Below are positions 15,292-24,670 of a DNA stretch of 64,000 bases, piece after piece. Source of the stretch: Streptomyces sp. P9-A2 (GTDB lineage: Bacteria > Actinomycetota > Actinomycetes > Streptomycetales > Streptomycetaceae); contig NZ_JAZIFX010000001.1 in NCBI RefSeq assembly GCF_036634175.1, positions 7,006,001 to 7,070,000 of the forward strand, read 5' to 3'. The translations under genes were made by a program, and so were the position numbers. Below the pieces are notes generated by a model. It saw only the letters and a program-made list of their open reading frames with translations, was not told the DNA's origin and did no database searches. Position 1 is the stretch's first letter. Each line of letters starts with the position of its first letter.

Positions 15292-16497
15292 TCAGCCCTG
15301 GAATCGATACTCTTCGAGCAGTCTGCGACCGATGATCATTTTCTGGATCTCGGCGGTGCCCTCGCCGATCAGCAGCATCGGAGCCTCGCGGTAGAGGCGC
15401 TCGATCTCGTACTCCTTGGAAAAGCCGTAGCCGCCGTGGATCCGGAAGGCGTCCTCGACGACCTCCTTGCAGTACTCGGACGCGAGGTACTTGGCCATCC
15501 CCGCCTCCAGGTCGTTTCGTTCCCCGGAGTCCTTTTTACGTGCGGCGTTCACCATCATCGCATGCGCGGCCTCCACCTTGGTAGCCATCTCCGCGAGCTT
15601 GAACTGAATGGCCTGGTGCTGGGCGATCTGCTTGCCGAACGTGTGCCGCTGCTGGGCGTACCGGACCCCGAGCTCGAAGGCGCGATGGGCGACACCGCAG
15701 CCCCGTGCCGCCACATTGACGCGGCCGACCTCGACGCCGTCCATCATTTGGTAAAAACCGCGCCCGGTGACCCCGCCGAGCACGCGGTCCGCCGGAACGC
15801 GCAGTCCGTCCATGATGAGCTCGGTGGTGTCGACGCCCTTGTAGCCCATCTTGTCGATCTTGCCCGGGATGGTCAGTCCGGGCCGCACCTCGCCGAATCC
15901 GGGCTCCTTCTCCACCAGGAAGGTCGTCATCGACTTGTGCGGCGCCGTGCCCTCGGGGTGCCCTTCGTCGCTCCGCACCAGAACGGCCACCAGGGACGAC
16001 GTGCCGCCGTTCGTCAGCCACATCTTCTGGCCGTTCAGGACGTACGCGTCGCCGTCCTTCACCGCCTTCGACGAGATCGCCGACACGTCGGAACCCAGTG
16101 CCGGCTCCGACATGGAGAACGCGCCCCGGATGTCGCCGGCCGCCATGCGCGGCAGGAAGTGGTCCTTCTGCTCCTGCGTTCCGTGCTGCTTGAGCATGTA
16201 CGCGACGATGAAATGCGTGTTGATGATGCCGGACACCGACATCCAGCCGCGCGCGATCTCCTCCACGCACAGGGCGTACGTGAGCAGCGACTCGCCCAGA
16301 CCCCCGTACTCCTCGGGGATCATCAGACCGAACAGGCCGAGTTCCTTCAGGCCGTCGACGATCTGCTGCGGGTACTCGTCGCGGTGCTCCAGGCCGGTCG
16401 CGACCGGGATGATCTCCTTGTCCACGAAGTCGCGGACGGTGGAGAGGATCTCCCGCTGGACGTCCGTGAGGCCGTGGGTCTGGGCGAGACGGCTCAT
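15292..16497 (-). CDS. Acyl-CoA dehydrogenase, probable methylsuccinyl-CoA dehydrogenase of the ethylmalonyl-CoA pathway
   Basis: 401 residues, full-length FAD-dependent acyl-CoA dehydrogenase fold: AFSMSEPALGSDVSAI, MWLTNGGTS, then the C-terminal helical domain with IHGGYGFSKEYEIER and GEGTAEIQKMIIGR. It is the last gene of the ccr-ecm-lyase-hydratase cluster, 3 bp after the hydratase stop, which points to oxidation of (2S)-methylsuccinyl-CoA to mesaconyl-CoA. The substrate is inferred from context; sequence alone would allow another short-chain acyl-CoA. Confidence 0.85.
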   Translation of the reverse strand: MSRLAQTHGLTDVQREILSTVRDFVDKEIIPVATGLEHRDEYPQQIVDGLKELGLFGLMIPEEYGGLGESLLTYALCVEEIARGWMSVSGIINTHFIVAYMLKQHGTQEQKDHFLPRMAAGDIRGAFSMSEPALGSDVSAISSKAVKDGDAYVLNGQKMWLTNGGTSSLVAVLVRSDEGHPEGTAPHKSMTTFLVEKEPGFGEVRPGLTIPGKIDKMGYKGVDTTELIMDGLRVPADRVLGGVTGRGFYQMMDGVEVGRVNVAARGCGVAHRAFELGVRYAQQRHTFGKQIAQHQAIQFKLAEMATKVEAAHAMMVNAARKKDSGERNDLEAGMAKYLASEYCKEVVEDAFRIHGGYGFSKEYEIERLYREAPMLLIGEGTAEIQKMIIGRRLLEEYRFQG

Positions 16498-16500
16498 CTT

Positions 16501-17022
16501 CTACTTCTCCTGCTTCGGAATGTCCAGCGGCTCCGGGCGGCCGGGCTGTTCGCCGCCGCGCTCCTTGATGTACGTCTCGGTCGGCACCAGCACCTTGCGG
16601 CGGAACACGCACACCAGGGTGCCGTCCTGCTTGTAGCCCCTGGTCTCGACGTGGACGATGCCGCGGTCGTTCTTCGACTTCGACGGCCGCTTGTCGAGCA
16701 CGGTCGTCTCGCCGTAGACCGTGTCGCCGTGGAAGGTCGGCGCCACGTGCCGCAGCGACTCGATCTCCAGGTTGGCGATCGCCTTCCCGGAGACGTCCGG
16801 CACCGACATGCCGAGCAGCAGCGAGTAGACGTAGTTGCCCACGACGACGTTCTTGCCGAAGTCCGTCGTCCTCTCCGCATAGTTGCTGTCCATGTGGAGG
16901 GGGTGGTGGTTCATGGTGAGGAGACAGAAGAGGTGGTCGTCGTACTCCGTGACCGTCTTCCCGGGCCAGTGCTTGTAGACGGCCCCGACCTCGAACTCCT
17001 CGTAGGTGCGTCCGAACTGCAT
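16501..17022 (-). CDS. MaoC-family dehydratase, probable mesaconyl-CoA hydratase
   Basis: 173 residues, single hot-dog (MaoC) domain: RTYEEFEVGAVYKHWPGKTV, then TMNHHPLHMDSNYAERTTDF with the active-site Asp/His region, and VVGNYVYSLLLGMSV. In the ethylmalonyl-CoA pathway this enzyme hydrates mesaconyl-CoA to beta-methylmalyl-CoA. The start at 17022 lies 5 bp after the lyase stop. Large frames overlapping the lyase gene are shadows. The function is inferred from family plus position between the lyase and the dehydrogenase. Confidence 0.85.
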   Translation of the reverse strand: MQFGRTYEEFEVGAVYKHWPGKTVTEYDDHLFCLLTMNHHPLHMDSNYAERTTDFGKNVVVGNYVYSLLLGMSVPDVSGKAIANLEIESLRHVAPTFHGDTVYGETTVLDKRPSKSKNDRGIVHVETRGYKQDGTLVCVFRRKVLVPTETYIKERGGEQPGRPEPLDIPKQEK

Positions 17023-17027
17023 CGCGC

Positions 17028-18002
17028 TCAAGCCTCCGGGATCTCGAACTTCGAGGTGCGCCGCATACCGGCGGCCCGGCCCTTGCCGGAGACGACCAGG
17101 GCCATCTTGCGGCTGGCCTCGTCGATCATCTCGTCGCCGAGCATCGCGGAGCCCTTCTTGCCGCCCGCCTCGGACGTGCAGTAGTCGTACGCGTCCAGGA
17201 TCAGCTCGGCGTGGTCGTAGTCCTCCTGGGAGGGCGAGAAGATCTCGTTGGACGCCTCGACCTGGCCCGGGTGGAGCACCCACTTGCCGTCGAAGCCGAG
17301 GGCGGCGGCGCGCCGGGCGACCTCGCGGTAGCCGTCGACGTTGCGGATCTGAAGGTAGGGGCCGTCGATCGCCTGGAGGTTGTTGGCGCGGGCGGCCATC
17401 AGGATCTTCATCAGGATGTAGTGGTAGGCGTCCGCCGGGTAGCCGGGCGGCTGCTCGCCCACGACCAGCGACTTCATGTTGATCGACGCCATGAAGTCGG
17501 CCGGGCCGAAGATGATCGTCTCGACGCGCGGGGAGGCCTGCGCGATCTCGTTGACGTTGTTCAGCCCCTGGGCGTTCTCGATCTGCGCCTCGATGCCGAT
17601 GCGGCCGACCTCGAAGCCCATGGTCTTCTCGATCTGGGTGAGCAGCAGGTCGAGCGCGACGACCTGCCGGGCGTCCTGGACCTTCGGCAGCATGATGCAG
17701 TCGAGGTTCGGGCCGGCGCCCTCGACGACGGTCACGACGTCGCGGTACGTCCACTCGGTCGTCCAGTCGTTGACCCGGACCACGCGCGTCTTGCCGGTCC
17801 AGTCGCCCTCGTTGAGGAACTTGACGATGGTGTGCCGCGCCTCGGGCTTGGCGAGCGGCGCGCAGGCGTCCTCCAGGTCGAGGAAGACCTGGTCCGCGGG
17901 GAGGCCCTGGGCCTTCTCCAGGAAGCGCGGGTTCGAGCCCGGTACGGCCAGACAGGAGCGCCGGGGGCGAAGGCGGTTGACCTGGGGAGCGGGGCTGGTC
18001 AT
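17028..18002 (-). CDS. HpcH/HpaI-type CoA ester lyase, probable malyl-CoA/beta-methylmalyl-CoA lyase
   Basis: 324 residues, CitE-like TIM barrel. Visible signatures: SCLAVPGSNPRFLEKA, FLDLEDACAP (metal ligand), RVVRVND, IMLPKVQDA, IEAQIENAQGL and GPADFMASI. It would split beta-methylmalyl-CoA into glyoxylate and propionyl-CoA. It overlaps the mutase gene by 4 bp (ATGA) and is followed by the hydratase that makes its substrate, which supports the assignment over a general CitE-like role. Confidence 0.88.
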   Translation of the reverse strand: MTSPAPQVNRLRPRRSCLAVPGSNPRFLEKAQGLPADQVFLDLEDACAPLAKPEARHTIVKFLNEGDWTGKTRVVRVNDWTTEWTYRDVVTVVEGAGPNLDCIMLPKVQDARQVVALDLLLTQIEKTMGFEVGRIGIEAQIENAQGLNNVNEIAQASPRVETIIFGPADFMASINMKSLVVGEQPPGYPADAYHYILMKILMAARANNLQAIDGPYLQIRNVDGYREVARRAAALGFDGKWVLHPGQVEASNEIFSPSQEDYDHAELILDAYDYCTSEAGGKKGSAMLGDEMIDEASRKMALVVSGKGRAAGMRRTSKFEIPEA

Positions 18003-20050
18003 GCGGGGACCTCCAGGGGGTCGAGCTTGTTCGCGTTGCGGATCTCGTCGACGATACGGCCGATGATCCCGGTGATGTCGAAGTCCTTCGGGGTGAAGAC
18101 CGCGGCCACTCCGGCGGCCCTGAGCTGTGCGGCGTCGGCGTTCGGGATGATCCCGCCGGCGATCACCGGGATGTCGGCCGCGCCGGCCTCGCGCAGCCGC
18201 TCCAGCACGTCCGGCACCAGCTGGGCGTGCGAGCCGGAGAGGATGGACAGACCCACCGCGTGGACGTCCTCCGCGAGGGCGGCGTCCACGATCTGCTCCG
18301 GCGTGAGCCGGATGCCCTGGTAGACCACCTCGAACCCGGCGTCGCGGGCCCGCACGGCGATCTGCTCGGCGCCGTTGGAGTGGCCGTCCAGGCCCGGCTT
18401 GCCGACCAGGAAGCGCAGCTTGCCGACGCCGAGGTCACGCGCCGTCACGTCCACCTTGCGGCGGACGCCGGCGAGCGCGGAGCCCTCCTCGGCGGGGACG
18501 GCGACCGGTGCCGAGGACACCCCGGTCGGGGCGCGGTACTCGCCGAACACCTCGCGCAGGGCGCCGGCCCATTCGCCGGTCGTGGCACCCGCACGGGCGC
18601 ACTCCAGGGTGGCCTCCATCAGGTTGCCGTCGCCCTTCGCGGCCTCCTTCAGCGCATCCAGCGCCTTGCAGGGACGCGGGTGGTTGAACGGCGGCTGGTA
18701 ACGCGTGCCGCGCCAGCGGGCCAGCGCCTCCACCACCCGTGCCTCGACGGCCGGGTCGACGGTCTGGATCGCGGTGTCGAGATCGGCGGTCAGCGGGTTC
18801 GGCTCGGTGCCCTCGAAGGCGTTGACACCGATGATCTTCTCCTCGCCCGACTCGATCCGGGCCCGGCGCGCGGCGTGCGAGGAGACCAGCTGGGACTTGA
18901 GGTAGCCGGACTCGACGGCGGCCATCGCGCCGCCCATCTCCTCGATCCGCCCCATCTCGGCCAGCGACGCCTCGACCAGCTCCTCCACCTTGGCCTCGAC
19001 CACCTTGGAGCCCTCGAAGAGGTCCCCGTACTCCAGCAGGTCGCTCTCGTAGGCGAGCACCTGCTGGATGCGCAGCGACCACTGCTGGTCCCAGGGGCGG
19101 GGCAGGCCCAGGGCCTCGTTCCAGGCCGGCAGCTGGACGGCACGCGCGCGTGCGTCCTTGGAGAGGGTCACGGCCAGCATCTCCAGCACGATCCGCTGGA
19201 CGTTGTTCTCCGGCTGCGCCTCGGTCAGGCCGAGGGAGTTGACCTGGACGCCGTAGCGGAAGCGGCGGTGCTTGGGGTTCTCGATGCCGTACCGCTCACG
19301 CGTGATCCGGTCCCAGATGCGGCCGAAGGCGCGCATCTTGCACATCTCCTCGACGAAGCGGACGCCCGCGTTCACGAAGAACGAGATACGGCCGACGACG
19401 TCACCCATGCGCTCCGGCGGCACCTGGCCCGAGTCGCGCACGGCGTCGAGCACCGAGATCGCCGTGGACATCGCGTACGCGATCTCCTGGACCGGGGTGG
19501 CACCGGCCTCCTGCAGGTGGTAGCTGCAGATGTTGATCGGGTTCCACTTCGGCAGGTGGGAGACCGTGTACGCGATCATGTCCGTCGTCAGGCGCAGGCT
19601 CGGCCCCGGCGGGAACACGTGCGTGCCGCGGGACAGGTACTCCTTGACGATGTCGTTCTGGGTCGTCCCCTGGAGCTCGGTGAGGTTTGCGCCCTGTTCC
19701 TCGGCGACCACCTGGTAGAGCGCCAGCAGCCACATGGCGGTGGCGTTGATCGTCATCGAGGTGTTCATCTGCTCCAGGGGGATGTCCTGGAACAGCCGGC
19801 GCATGTCGCCGATGTGCGAGACCGGCACCCCGACCCGGCCGACCTCACCGCGGGCGAGGACGTGGTCGGGGTCGTAGCCGGTCTGTGTCGGCAGGTCGAA
19901 CGCCACCGACAGACCGGTCTGGCCCTTGGCGAGGTTGCGCCGGTACAGCTCGTTCGACGCCTCGGCCGTGGAGTGACCGGCGTAGGTCCGCATGAGCCAC
20001 GGACGGTCCCGTTCCTTCCGCGCTCCCGGCGCGGTCTGACGCTCTGTCAT
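17999..20050 (-). CDS. meaA: B12-dependent acyl-CoA mutase, ethylmalonyl-CoA mutase (MeaA-type)
   Basis: 683 residues in one chain. The N-terminal catalytic barrel has TYAGHSTAEASNELYRRNLA, VAFDLPTQTGYD and MNTSMTINATA; the C-terminal cobalamin-binding domain (about 555-675) has GLDGHSNGAEQIAV, with the Asp-X-His-X-X-Gly cobalt-ligand motif, and SILSGSH. It interconverts (2R)-ethylmalonyl-CoA and methylsuccinyl-CoA. It sits 10 bp after ccr. Isobutyryl- and methylmalonyl-CoA mutases are related, but the fused architecture and neighbours favour ethylmalonyl-CoA. Confidence 0.9.
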   Translation of the reverse strand: MTERQTAPGARKERDRPWLMRTYAGHSTAEASNELYRRNLAKGQTGLSVAFDLPTQTGYDPDHVLARGEVGRVGVPVSHIGDMRRLFQDIPLEQMNTSMTINATAMWLLALYQVVAEEQGANLTELQGTTQNDIVKEYLSRGTHVFPPGPSLRLTTDMIAYTVSHLPKWNPINICSYHLQEAGATPVQEIAYAMSTAISVLDAVRDSGQVPPERMGDVVGRISFFVNAGVRFVEEMCKMRAFGRIWDRITRERYGIENPKHRRFRYGVQVNSLGLTEAQPENNVQRIVLEMLAVTLSKDARARAVQLPAWNEALGLPRPWDQQWSLRIQQVLAYESDLLEYGDLFEGSKVVEAKVEELVEASLAEMGRIEEMGGAMAAVESGYLKSQLVSSHAARRARIESGEEKIIGVNAFEGTEPNPLTADLDTAIQTVDPAVEARVVEALARWRGTRYQPPFNHPRPCKALDALKEAAKGDGNLMEATLECARAGATTGEWAGALREVFGEYRAPTGVSSAPVAVPAEEGSALAGVRRKVDVTARDLGVGKLRFLVGKPGLDGHSNGAEQIAVRARDAGFEVVYQGIRLTPEQIVDAALAEDVHAVGLSILSGSHAQLVPDVLERLREAGAADIPVIAGGIIPNADAAQLRAAGVAAVFTPKDFDITGIIGRIVDEIRNANKLDPLEVPA

Positions 20051-20060
20051 CCGTCGGCCC

Positions 20061-21398
20061 TCAGATGTTCCGGAAGCGGTTGATGGCGTCCACGTGCTGC
20101 GCGCGCTTGGCGTGGTCGCGCACGCCCAGGCCCTCCTCGGGGGCCAGGCAGAGCACGCCCACCTTGCCCTGGTGGAGGTTGCGGTGCACGTCGTGGGCGG
20201 CCTGGCCGGTGTCCTCCAGGGAGTACACCCGCGACAGCGTGGGGTGGATCTTCCCCTTGGCGACCAGGCGGTTGGCCTCCCACGCCTCGCGGTAGTTGGC
20301 GAAGTGGGAGCCGACGATCTTCTTCAGGGACATCCACAGGTACCGGTTGTCGTACTCGTGGTGGTAGCCCGAGGTCGAGGCGCAGGTGACGATGGTGCCG
20401 CCCTTGCGGGTGACGTACACGGACGCGCCGAAGGTCTCGCGTCCGGGGTGCTCGAAGACGATGTCCACGTCCTCGCCGCCGGTGAGTTCGCGGATGCGCT
20501 TGCCGAACCGCTTCCACTCCTTCGGGTCCTGGGTGTGCTCGTCCTTCCAGAACCTGTAGCCCTCGGCGGTGCGGTCGATGATCGCCTCGGCGCCCATCGC
20601 CCGGCAGAGGTCCGCCTTCTGCTCGCTGGAGACGACGCAGATCGGGTTGGCGCCGCCGGCCAGCGCGAACTGGGTGGCGTAGGAGCCGAGTCCGCCGCTG
20701 GCGCCCCAGATGAGCACGTTGTCGCCCTGCTTCATGCCGGCGCCGTTGCGGGAGACCAGCTGCCGGTAGGCGGTGGAGTTGACCAGGCCGGGGGCGGCGG
20801 CCTCCTCCCAGCTCAGGTGGTCCGGCTTGGGCATCAGCTGGTTGGACTTCACCAGGGCGATCTCCGCGAGGCCGCCGAAGTTGGTCTCGAAGCCCCAGAT
20901 CCGCTGCTCGGGGTCGAGCATCGTGTCGTTGTGGCCGTCGCTGGACTCCAGCTCGACGGAGAGGCAGTGGGCGACGACCTCGTCGCCGGGGTGCCAGGCG
21001 TTGACTCCGGGACCGGTGCGCAGCACGACGCCCGCGAGGTCCGAGCCGATGATGTGGTACGGCAGGTCGTGGCGCCTGGTGAGCTCGCTGAGCCTGCCGT
21101 AGCGCTCCAGGAAGCCGAAGGTCGCCATCGGCTCGAAGATCGACGTCCACACCGAGTTGTAGTTGACCGAGGAGGCCATCACGGCCACCAGGGCCTCACC
21201 CGGGCCGAGCTCGGGCACGGGCACGTCGTCGAGGTGGATCGACTTGCGGGGGTCCTTGTCGCGGGTGGCGAGCCCGGAGAACATCTCCGTCTCGTCCTTG
21301 TGCACGGTGATCGCACGGTACGACTCGGGCAGCGGCAGGGCGGCGAAGTCCTCCGACGTGGAGTCGGGCGATTGGATCGCGGCCAGGATGTCCTTCAT
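20061..21398 (-). CDS. ccrA: Crotonyl-CoA carboxylase/reductase
   Basis: 445 residues, medium-chain dehydrogenase/reductase fold. NADPH-dependent reductive carboxylation of crotonyl-CoA to ethylmalonyl-CoA, the defining step of the pathway and a source of ethylmalonyl extender units for polyketides. Seen: MASSVNYNSVWTSIFEP, YHIIGSDLAGVVLRTG, LIWGASGGLGSYATQFA (nucleotide-binding loop) and the C-terminal LAPEEGLGVRDH. The ATG at 21398 starts MKDILAAIQSPD, the family's usual N-terminus; a longer open frame upstream is rejected. It is the first gene of the five-gene operon. Confidence 0.95.
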   Translation of the reverse strand: MKDILAAIQSPDSTSEDFAALPLPESYRAITVHKDETEMFSGLATRDKDPRKSIHLDDVPVPELGPGEALVAVMASSVNYNSVWTSIFEPMATFGFLERYGRLSELTRRHDLPYHIIGSDLAGVVLRTGPGVNAWHPGDEVVAHCLSVELESSDGHNDTMLDPEQRIWGFETNFGGLAEIALVKSNQLMPKPDHLSWEEAAAPGLVNSTAYRQLVSRNGAGMKQGDNVLIWGASGGLGSYATQFALAGGANPICVVSSEQKADLCRAMGAEAIIDRTAEGYRFWKDEHTQDPKEWKRFGKRIRELTGGEDVDIVFEHPGRETFGASVYVTRKGGTIVTCASTSGYHHEYDNRYLWMSLKKIVGSHFANYREAWEANRLVAKGKIHPTLSRVYSLEDTGQAAHDVHRNLHQGKVGVLCLAPEEGLGVRDHAKRAQHVDAINRFRNI

Positions 21399-21873
21399 GG
21401 TCACGGTGTTGCCTCCGGCGATGAGCAGCGCCCTGAGGGAGGGGTGCTGAGGGTTACGTCGGTGCTGCTGAGGGTTGGGGGATGCCGTCGGTCCGGCGGG
21501 GGTGGTGCTTCGGCGGCGCTTTGTGGCGCGGGAGGGTGCCTGTGACGCAGGCGTCCGGGCGGGCAGGCCTTCCGGCTTGCTGGGACAGCCGGCGCACGAA
21601 GGGTCTCTGCGCGCCGGCCGCCCGGACTCCTTCAACGTATGGCACGCCGTGACAGCACGCAAGGCACTGGGTGCCATGAATCGATCTCAGATGAAATCTT
21701 TACGTAACAAATGAGCGATGATCGATCGAACGGCTCCCGGAGAGGGCGCGAGAAGGGGCCCTGACATGGCAAAACGGCCACCCCGTGGGGTGGCCGTCGT
21801 CACAGCGGTGAGGGCGTGCTCAGTGCTTCCTCGCCGAACCCTCAGTGCTCCTGTGGCGTTCCTGTGGTGCTCC
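21399..21873. other. Intergenic region upstream of ccr
   Basis: About 475 bp containing the ccr promoter and leader and, at its far end, the terminator of the upstream TetR gene. AT-rich patches near 21685-21720 (GAAATCTTTACGTAAC, then GATCGATCGA) are the likeliest promoter/operator area. No credible gene. Confidence 0.4.
21774..21797 (-). terminator. Hairpin terminator after the TetR gene
   Basis: Perfect 11-bp stem ACGGCCACCCC/GGGGTGGCCGT with a 2-base apex, 77 bp past the TetR stop, with a short A-run on its 5' side (a T-run on the minus-strand transcript). It separates the regulator from ccr. Confidence 0.8.
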
Positions 21874-22686
21874 TCAGTGGTCCTTCAGAGCCCGCTCGAT
21901 GGTCCGCATCACCTCGTCCAGCGGGGCGTCGGTGCGGGCGACCGCCACCAGCACCTCGCCCTGGGTGGACACCGAGGCGGCCGGCGGTCTCTGCGGCACC
22001 GTGCGGCGGCCCGCCATGATCCCGTTCCCGAAGGTCTTGCGGACGATCGAGAAGGCGTGGTCGAGCTCCGCCTCCACATCGCCCCGGCCGTCCGCCCTGA
22101 GCCAGCGCCGCAGCACATGGTTGTGCGCGGTGACCACGGCGGACGCGGCGACCTCCGCCAGCAGCGGGTCGTCGCCCGCGTCCTCGTCGTGCGCGTGCTC
22201 GTCGAAGTGGCCGAGCAGGTAACGGGTGAAGAGACGCTCGTAGCGGGCCACCGACGCGATCTCCGCCTCGCGCAGGGTGGGCACCTCGCGGGTCAGCCGG
22301 TAGCGGGCGACCGAGATCTCCGGCCGCGCCGCGTACATCCGCATGACCTCCTTGATGCCGCGGCACACCGTGTCGAGCGGATGCTCGTGCGCCGGCGCCG
22401 CGTTGAGCACCGCCTCGGCGCGCACCAGCGTGTCGTCGTGATCGGGGAAGATCGCCTCTTCCTTGGACCGGAAGTGCCGGAAGAAGGTGCGGCGGGCGAC
22501 CCCGGCCGCGGCCGCGATCTCGTCGACGGTGGTGGCCTCGTACCCCTTGGTCGCGAACAGCTCCATCGCGGCGGCCGCCAGCTCCCGGCGCATCTTCAGC
22601 CGCTGGGCGGCGGCGCGAGTGCCTGCGGCGCGTTCCGGCGGCTCGGTCGTGGCAGGTGTACGGGAGGACCTGGCGGGCTGGGACAT
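21874..22686 (-). CDS. TetR family regulator next to the ccr operon
   Basis: 270 residues. A typical TetR HTH occupies about residues 28-75: RRELAAAAMELFATKGYE, TTVDEIAAAAGVARRTFFRH. The long C-terminal domain has GIKEVMRMYAARPEIS. The ATG at 22686 (MSQPARSS) is used; an ATG at 22704 is possible. It lies between ccr and the 3-hydroxyacyl-CoA dehydrogenase, all on the same strand, so a role in controlling the ethylmalonyl-CoA genes is likely but not shown by any operator I could identify. Confidence 0.88.
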   Translation of the reverse strand: MSQPARSSRTPATTEPPERAAGTRAAAQRLKMRRELAAAAMELFATKGYEATTVDEIAAAAGVARRTFFRHFRSKEEAIFPDHDDTLVRAEAVLNAAPAHEHPLDTVCRGIKEVMRMYAARPEISVARYRLTREVPTLREAEIASVARYERLFTRYLLGHFDEHAHDEDAGDDPLLAEVAASAVVTAHNHVLRRWLRADGRGDVEAELDHAFSIVRKTFGNGIMAGRRTVPQRPPAASVSTQGEVLVAVARTDAPLDEVMRTIERALKDH

Positions 22687-22855
22687 GCCCCGAACGTACT
22701 GCATCCGCGCAGTTCGCCGCGCCGGGCCGGGAACTCCCCCGCCCTCGGGGGGCGGGGGAGCGCCACGGCCCGCGGGCTGCGGGAACCGGCCCGGTTCCAG
22801 CAGCCCGCCCCACTGGCCGTCGCCGCGGTACCAGTCGTCCAGGCGGTGCGGCGGC

Positions 22856-24670
22856 TCAGCGCTTGGCATATTCGCGGAAGCCTCGGCCGGTCTTGCGGCC
22901 GAGGCAGCCCGCGGCCACCAGATGCTCCAGCAGCGGCGCCGGAGCGAGCCCCGGGTCGCGGAACTCGCGGTGCAGGACCTTCTCGATCGCGAGCGAGACG
23001 TCCAGCCCGACGACGTCCAGCAGCTCGAACGGGCCCATCGGGTAGCCGCCGCCCAGCTTCATCGCGGCGTCGATGTCGTCGAGACTGGCGTAGTGCTCCT
23101 GCACCATCTTGACCGCGTTGTTGAGGTACGGGAACAGCAGCGCGTTGACGATGAACCCGGCCCGGTCGCCGCAGTCCACGGGGTGCTTGCGGATCGCCCG
23201 GCAGACCTCGCGCACCGTCGCGTGGACGTCGTCCTCGGTCAGCACCGTACGGACCACCTCGACCAGTTTCATGGCCGGTGCCGGGTTGAAGAAGTGCATG
23301 CCGATCACGTCCTGCGGACGCGAGGTGGCACGGGCGCAGGCGATCACGGGCAGCGAGGACGTGGTGGTGGCGAGCACCGCGCCCGGCTTGCAGACCTTGT
23401 CCAGCGTCCCGAACAGCTGCCGCTTGACCTCCAGGTCCTCGGCGACCGCCTCGACCGCCAGGTCCACGTCGGCGAAGTCGTCGTAGGAGCCCGTCGGCCG
23501 GACCCGCTCCAGGGCCTGGACGGCGGCCTCGGCGGTCATCCTCCCCTTGTCGACGGAACGCGTCAGGGACGCGCCGATCCGGGCCTTGGCCTGCTGCGCC
23601 TTCTGCTCGGTACGGGCGGCGAGGACCACGTGGTAGCCGGCCTTGGCGAACACCTCGGCGATACCCGAGGCCATGGTGCCCGAGCCCGCCACGCCCACCG
23701 AACGGACCGGCCGGCCCTCGGTGGGCCGGCCCCCCTCCGACGGGGTCAGCGCGTCCCGCACGACGGCGGCGCTGCCCGGCTCCTCGTACGTGTAGAAGCC
23801 ACGCCCCGCCTTGCGGCCCGTCAGACCCGCCTCGCTCAGCTGCTTCAGGATCGGGGCCGGCGCGTGCAGCCGGTCGTGGGACTCCGTGTACATGGCCTCC
23901 AGGACCGTCCGCGCGGTGTCGACGCCGATCAGGTCGAGCAGCGCCAGCGGGCCCATCGGCAGACCGCAGCCCAGCCGCATCGCGGCGTCGATGTCCTCGC
24001 GGGAGGCGTAGTGCGACTCGTACATCGAGGCGGCCTGGTTGAGGTAGCCGAACAGCAGCCCGTCGGCGACGAATCCGGGCCGGTCGCCGACCGCGACCGG
24101 CTCCTTGCCCAGATCCAGGGCCAGATCGGTGACCGCGGTGACGGCCGCCGGCGAGGTCAGCACCGAGGAGACGACCTCCACCAGCTTCATCGCCGGGGCG
24201 GGGTTGAAGAAGTGCAGACCCAGCACGCGCTCGGGGCGGGCCGAATCGGCGGCGAGGCGGGTGACCGACAGGGCGTTGGTGCCCGTTGCCAGGATCGTCT
24301 CCGGCCGCACCACGGCGTCGAGTTCACGGAAGATCTGCTGCTTGACCTCGTACGACTCCGGCACCACCTCGATCACCAGGTCGGCGCCGGCCGCCGCCGC
24401 GAGGTCGGTGGAGGTGGTCACGCGGGCCAGCAGCTCCACGCGCTGCTCCCCGGTGAGCCGGCCGCGCTCCACGGCACGGGCGGTCGAGGACTCCAGAGTG
24501 GCGACGCACCGCGTGGCCTGGGCCGCGCTGATGTCGATGCCGACGACCTCGCGGCCGGCCTTGGCCAGGACCTCGGCGATGCCGGTGCCCATGGTGCCGA
24601 GGCCGACCACGGCGACGGTTCGGAGCGGGGACACGGGGGTGTCGGGCTGGGGGGACAGGGGAGTGGCCAT
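22856..24670 (-). CDS. 3-hydroxyacyl-CoA dehydrogenase, tandem two-module form
   Basis: 604 residues made of two complete 3-hydroxybutyryl-CoA dehydrogenase modules. Module 1 (about 15-300) begins VAVVGLGTMGTGIAEVLA; module 2 (about 320-604) begins VGVAGSGTMASGIAEVFA. Each has the HFFNPAPAMKLVEVV signature and a helical domain ending in GLTGRKAGRGFYTYE or CLGRKTGRGFREYA. It would reduce acetoacetyl-CoA or oxidise 3-hydroxybutyryl-CoA, feeding crotonyl-CoA to ccr downstream. The fused duplicate looks active in both halves. It is followed by the TetR gene after 169 bp. Confidence 0.92.
   Translation of the reverse strand: MATPLSPQPDTPVSPLRTVAVVGLGTMGTGIAEVLAKAGREVVGIDISAAQATRCVATLESSTARAVERGRLTGEQRVELLARVTTSTDLAAAAGADLVIEVVPESYEVKQQIFRELDAVVRPETILATGTNALSVTRLAADSARPERVLGLHFFNPAPAMKLVEVVSSVLTSPAAVTAVTDLALDLGKEPVAVGDRPGFVADGLLFGYLNQAASMYESHYASREDIDAAMRLGCGLPMGPLALLDLIGVDTARTVLEAMYTESHDRLHAPAPILKQLSEAGLTGRKAGRGFYTYEEPGSAAVVRDALTPSEGGRPTEGRPVRSVGVAGSGTMASGIAEVFAKAGYHVVLAARTEQKAQQAKARIGASLTRSVDKGRMTAEAAVQALERVRPTGSYDDFADVDLAVEAVAEDLEVKRQLFGTLDKVCKPGAVLATTTSSLPVIACARATSRPQDVIGMHFFNPAPAMKLVEVVRTVLTEDDVHATVREVCRAIRKHPVDCGDRAGFIVNALLFPYLNNAVKMVQEHYASLDDIDAAMKLGGGYPMGPFELLDVVGLDVSLAIEKVLHREFRDPGLAPAPLLEHLVAAGCLGRKTGRGFREYAKR

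Noticed and set aside
16501..17754. A 417-residue frame covering the hydratase and extending into the lyase gene
   Set aside because: Only the last 173 residues match a family; the extension is antiparallel-frame noise in the lyase gene.
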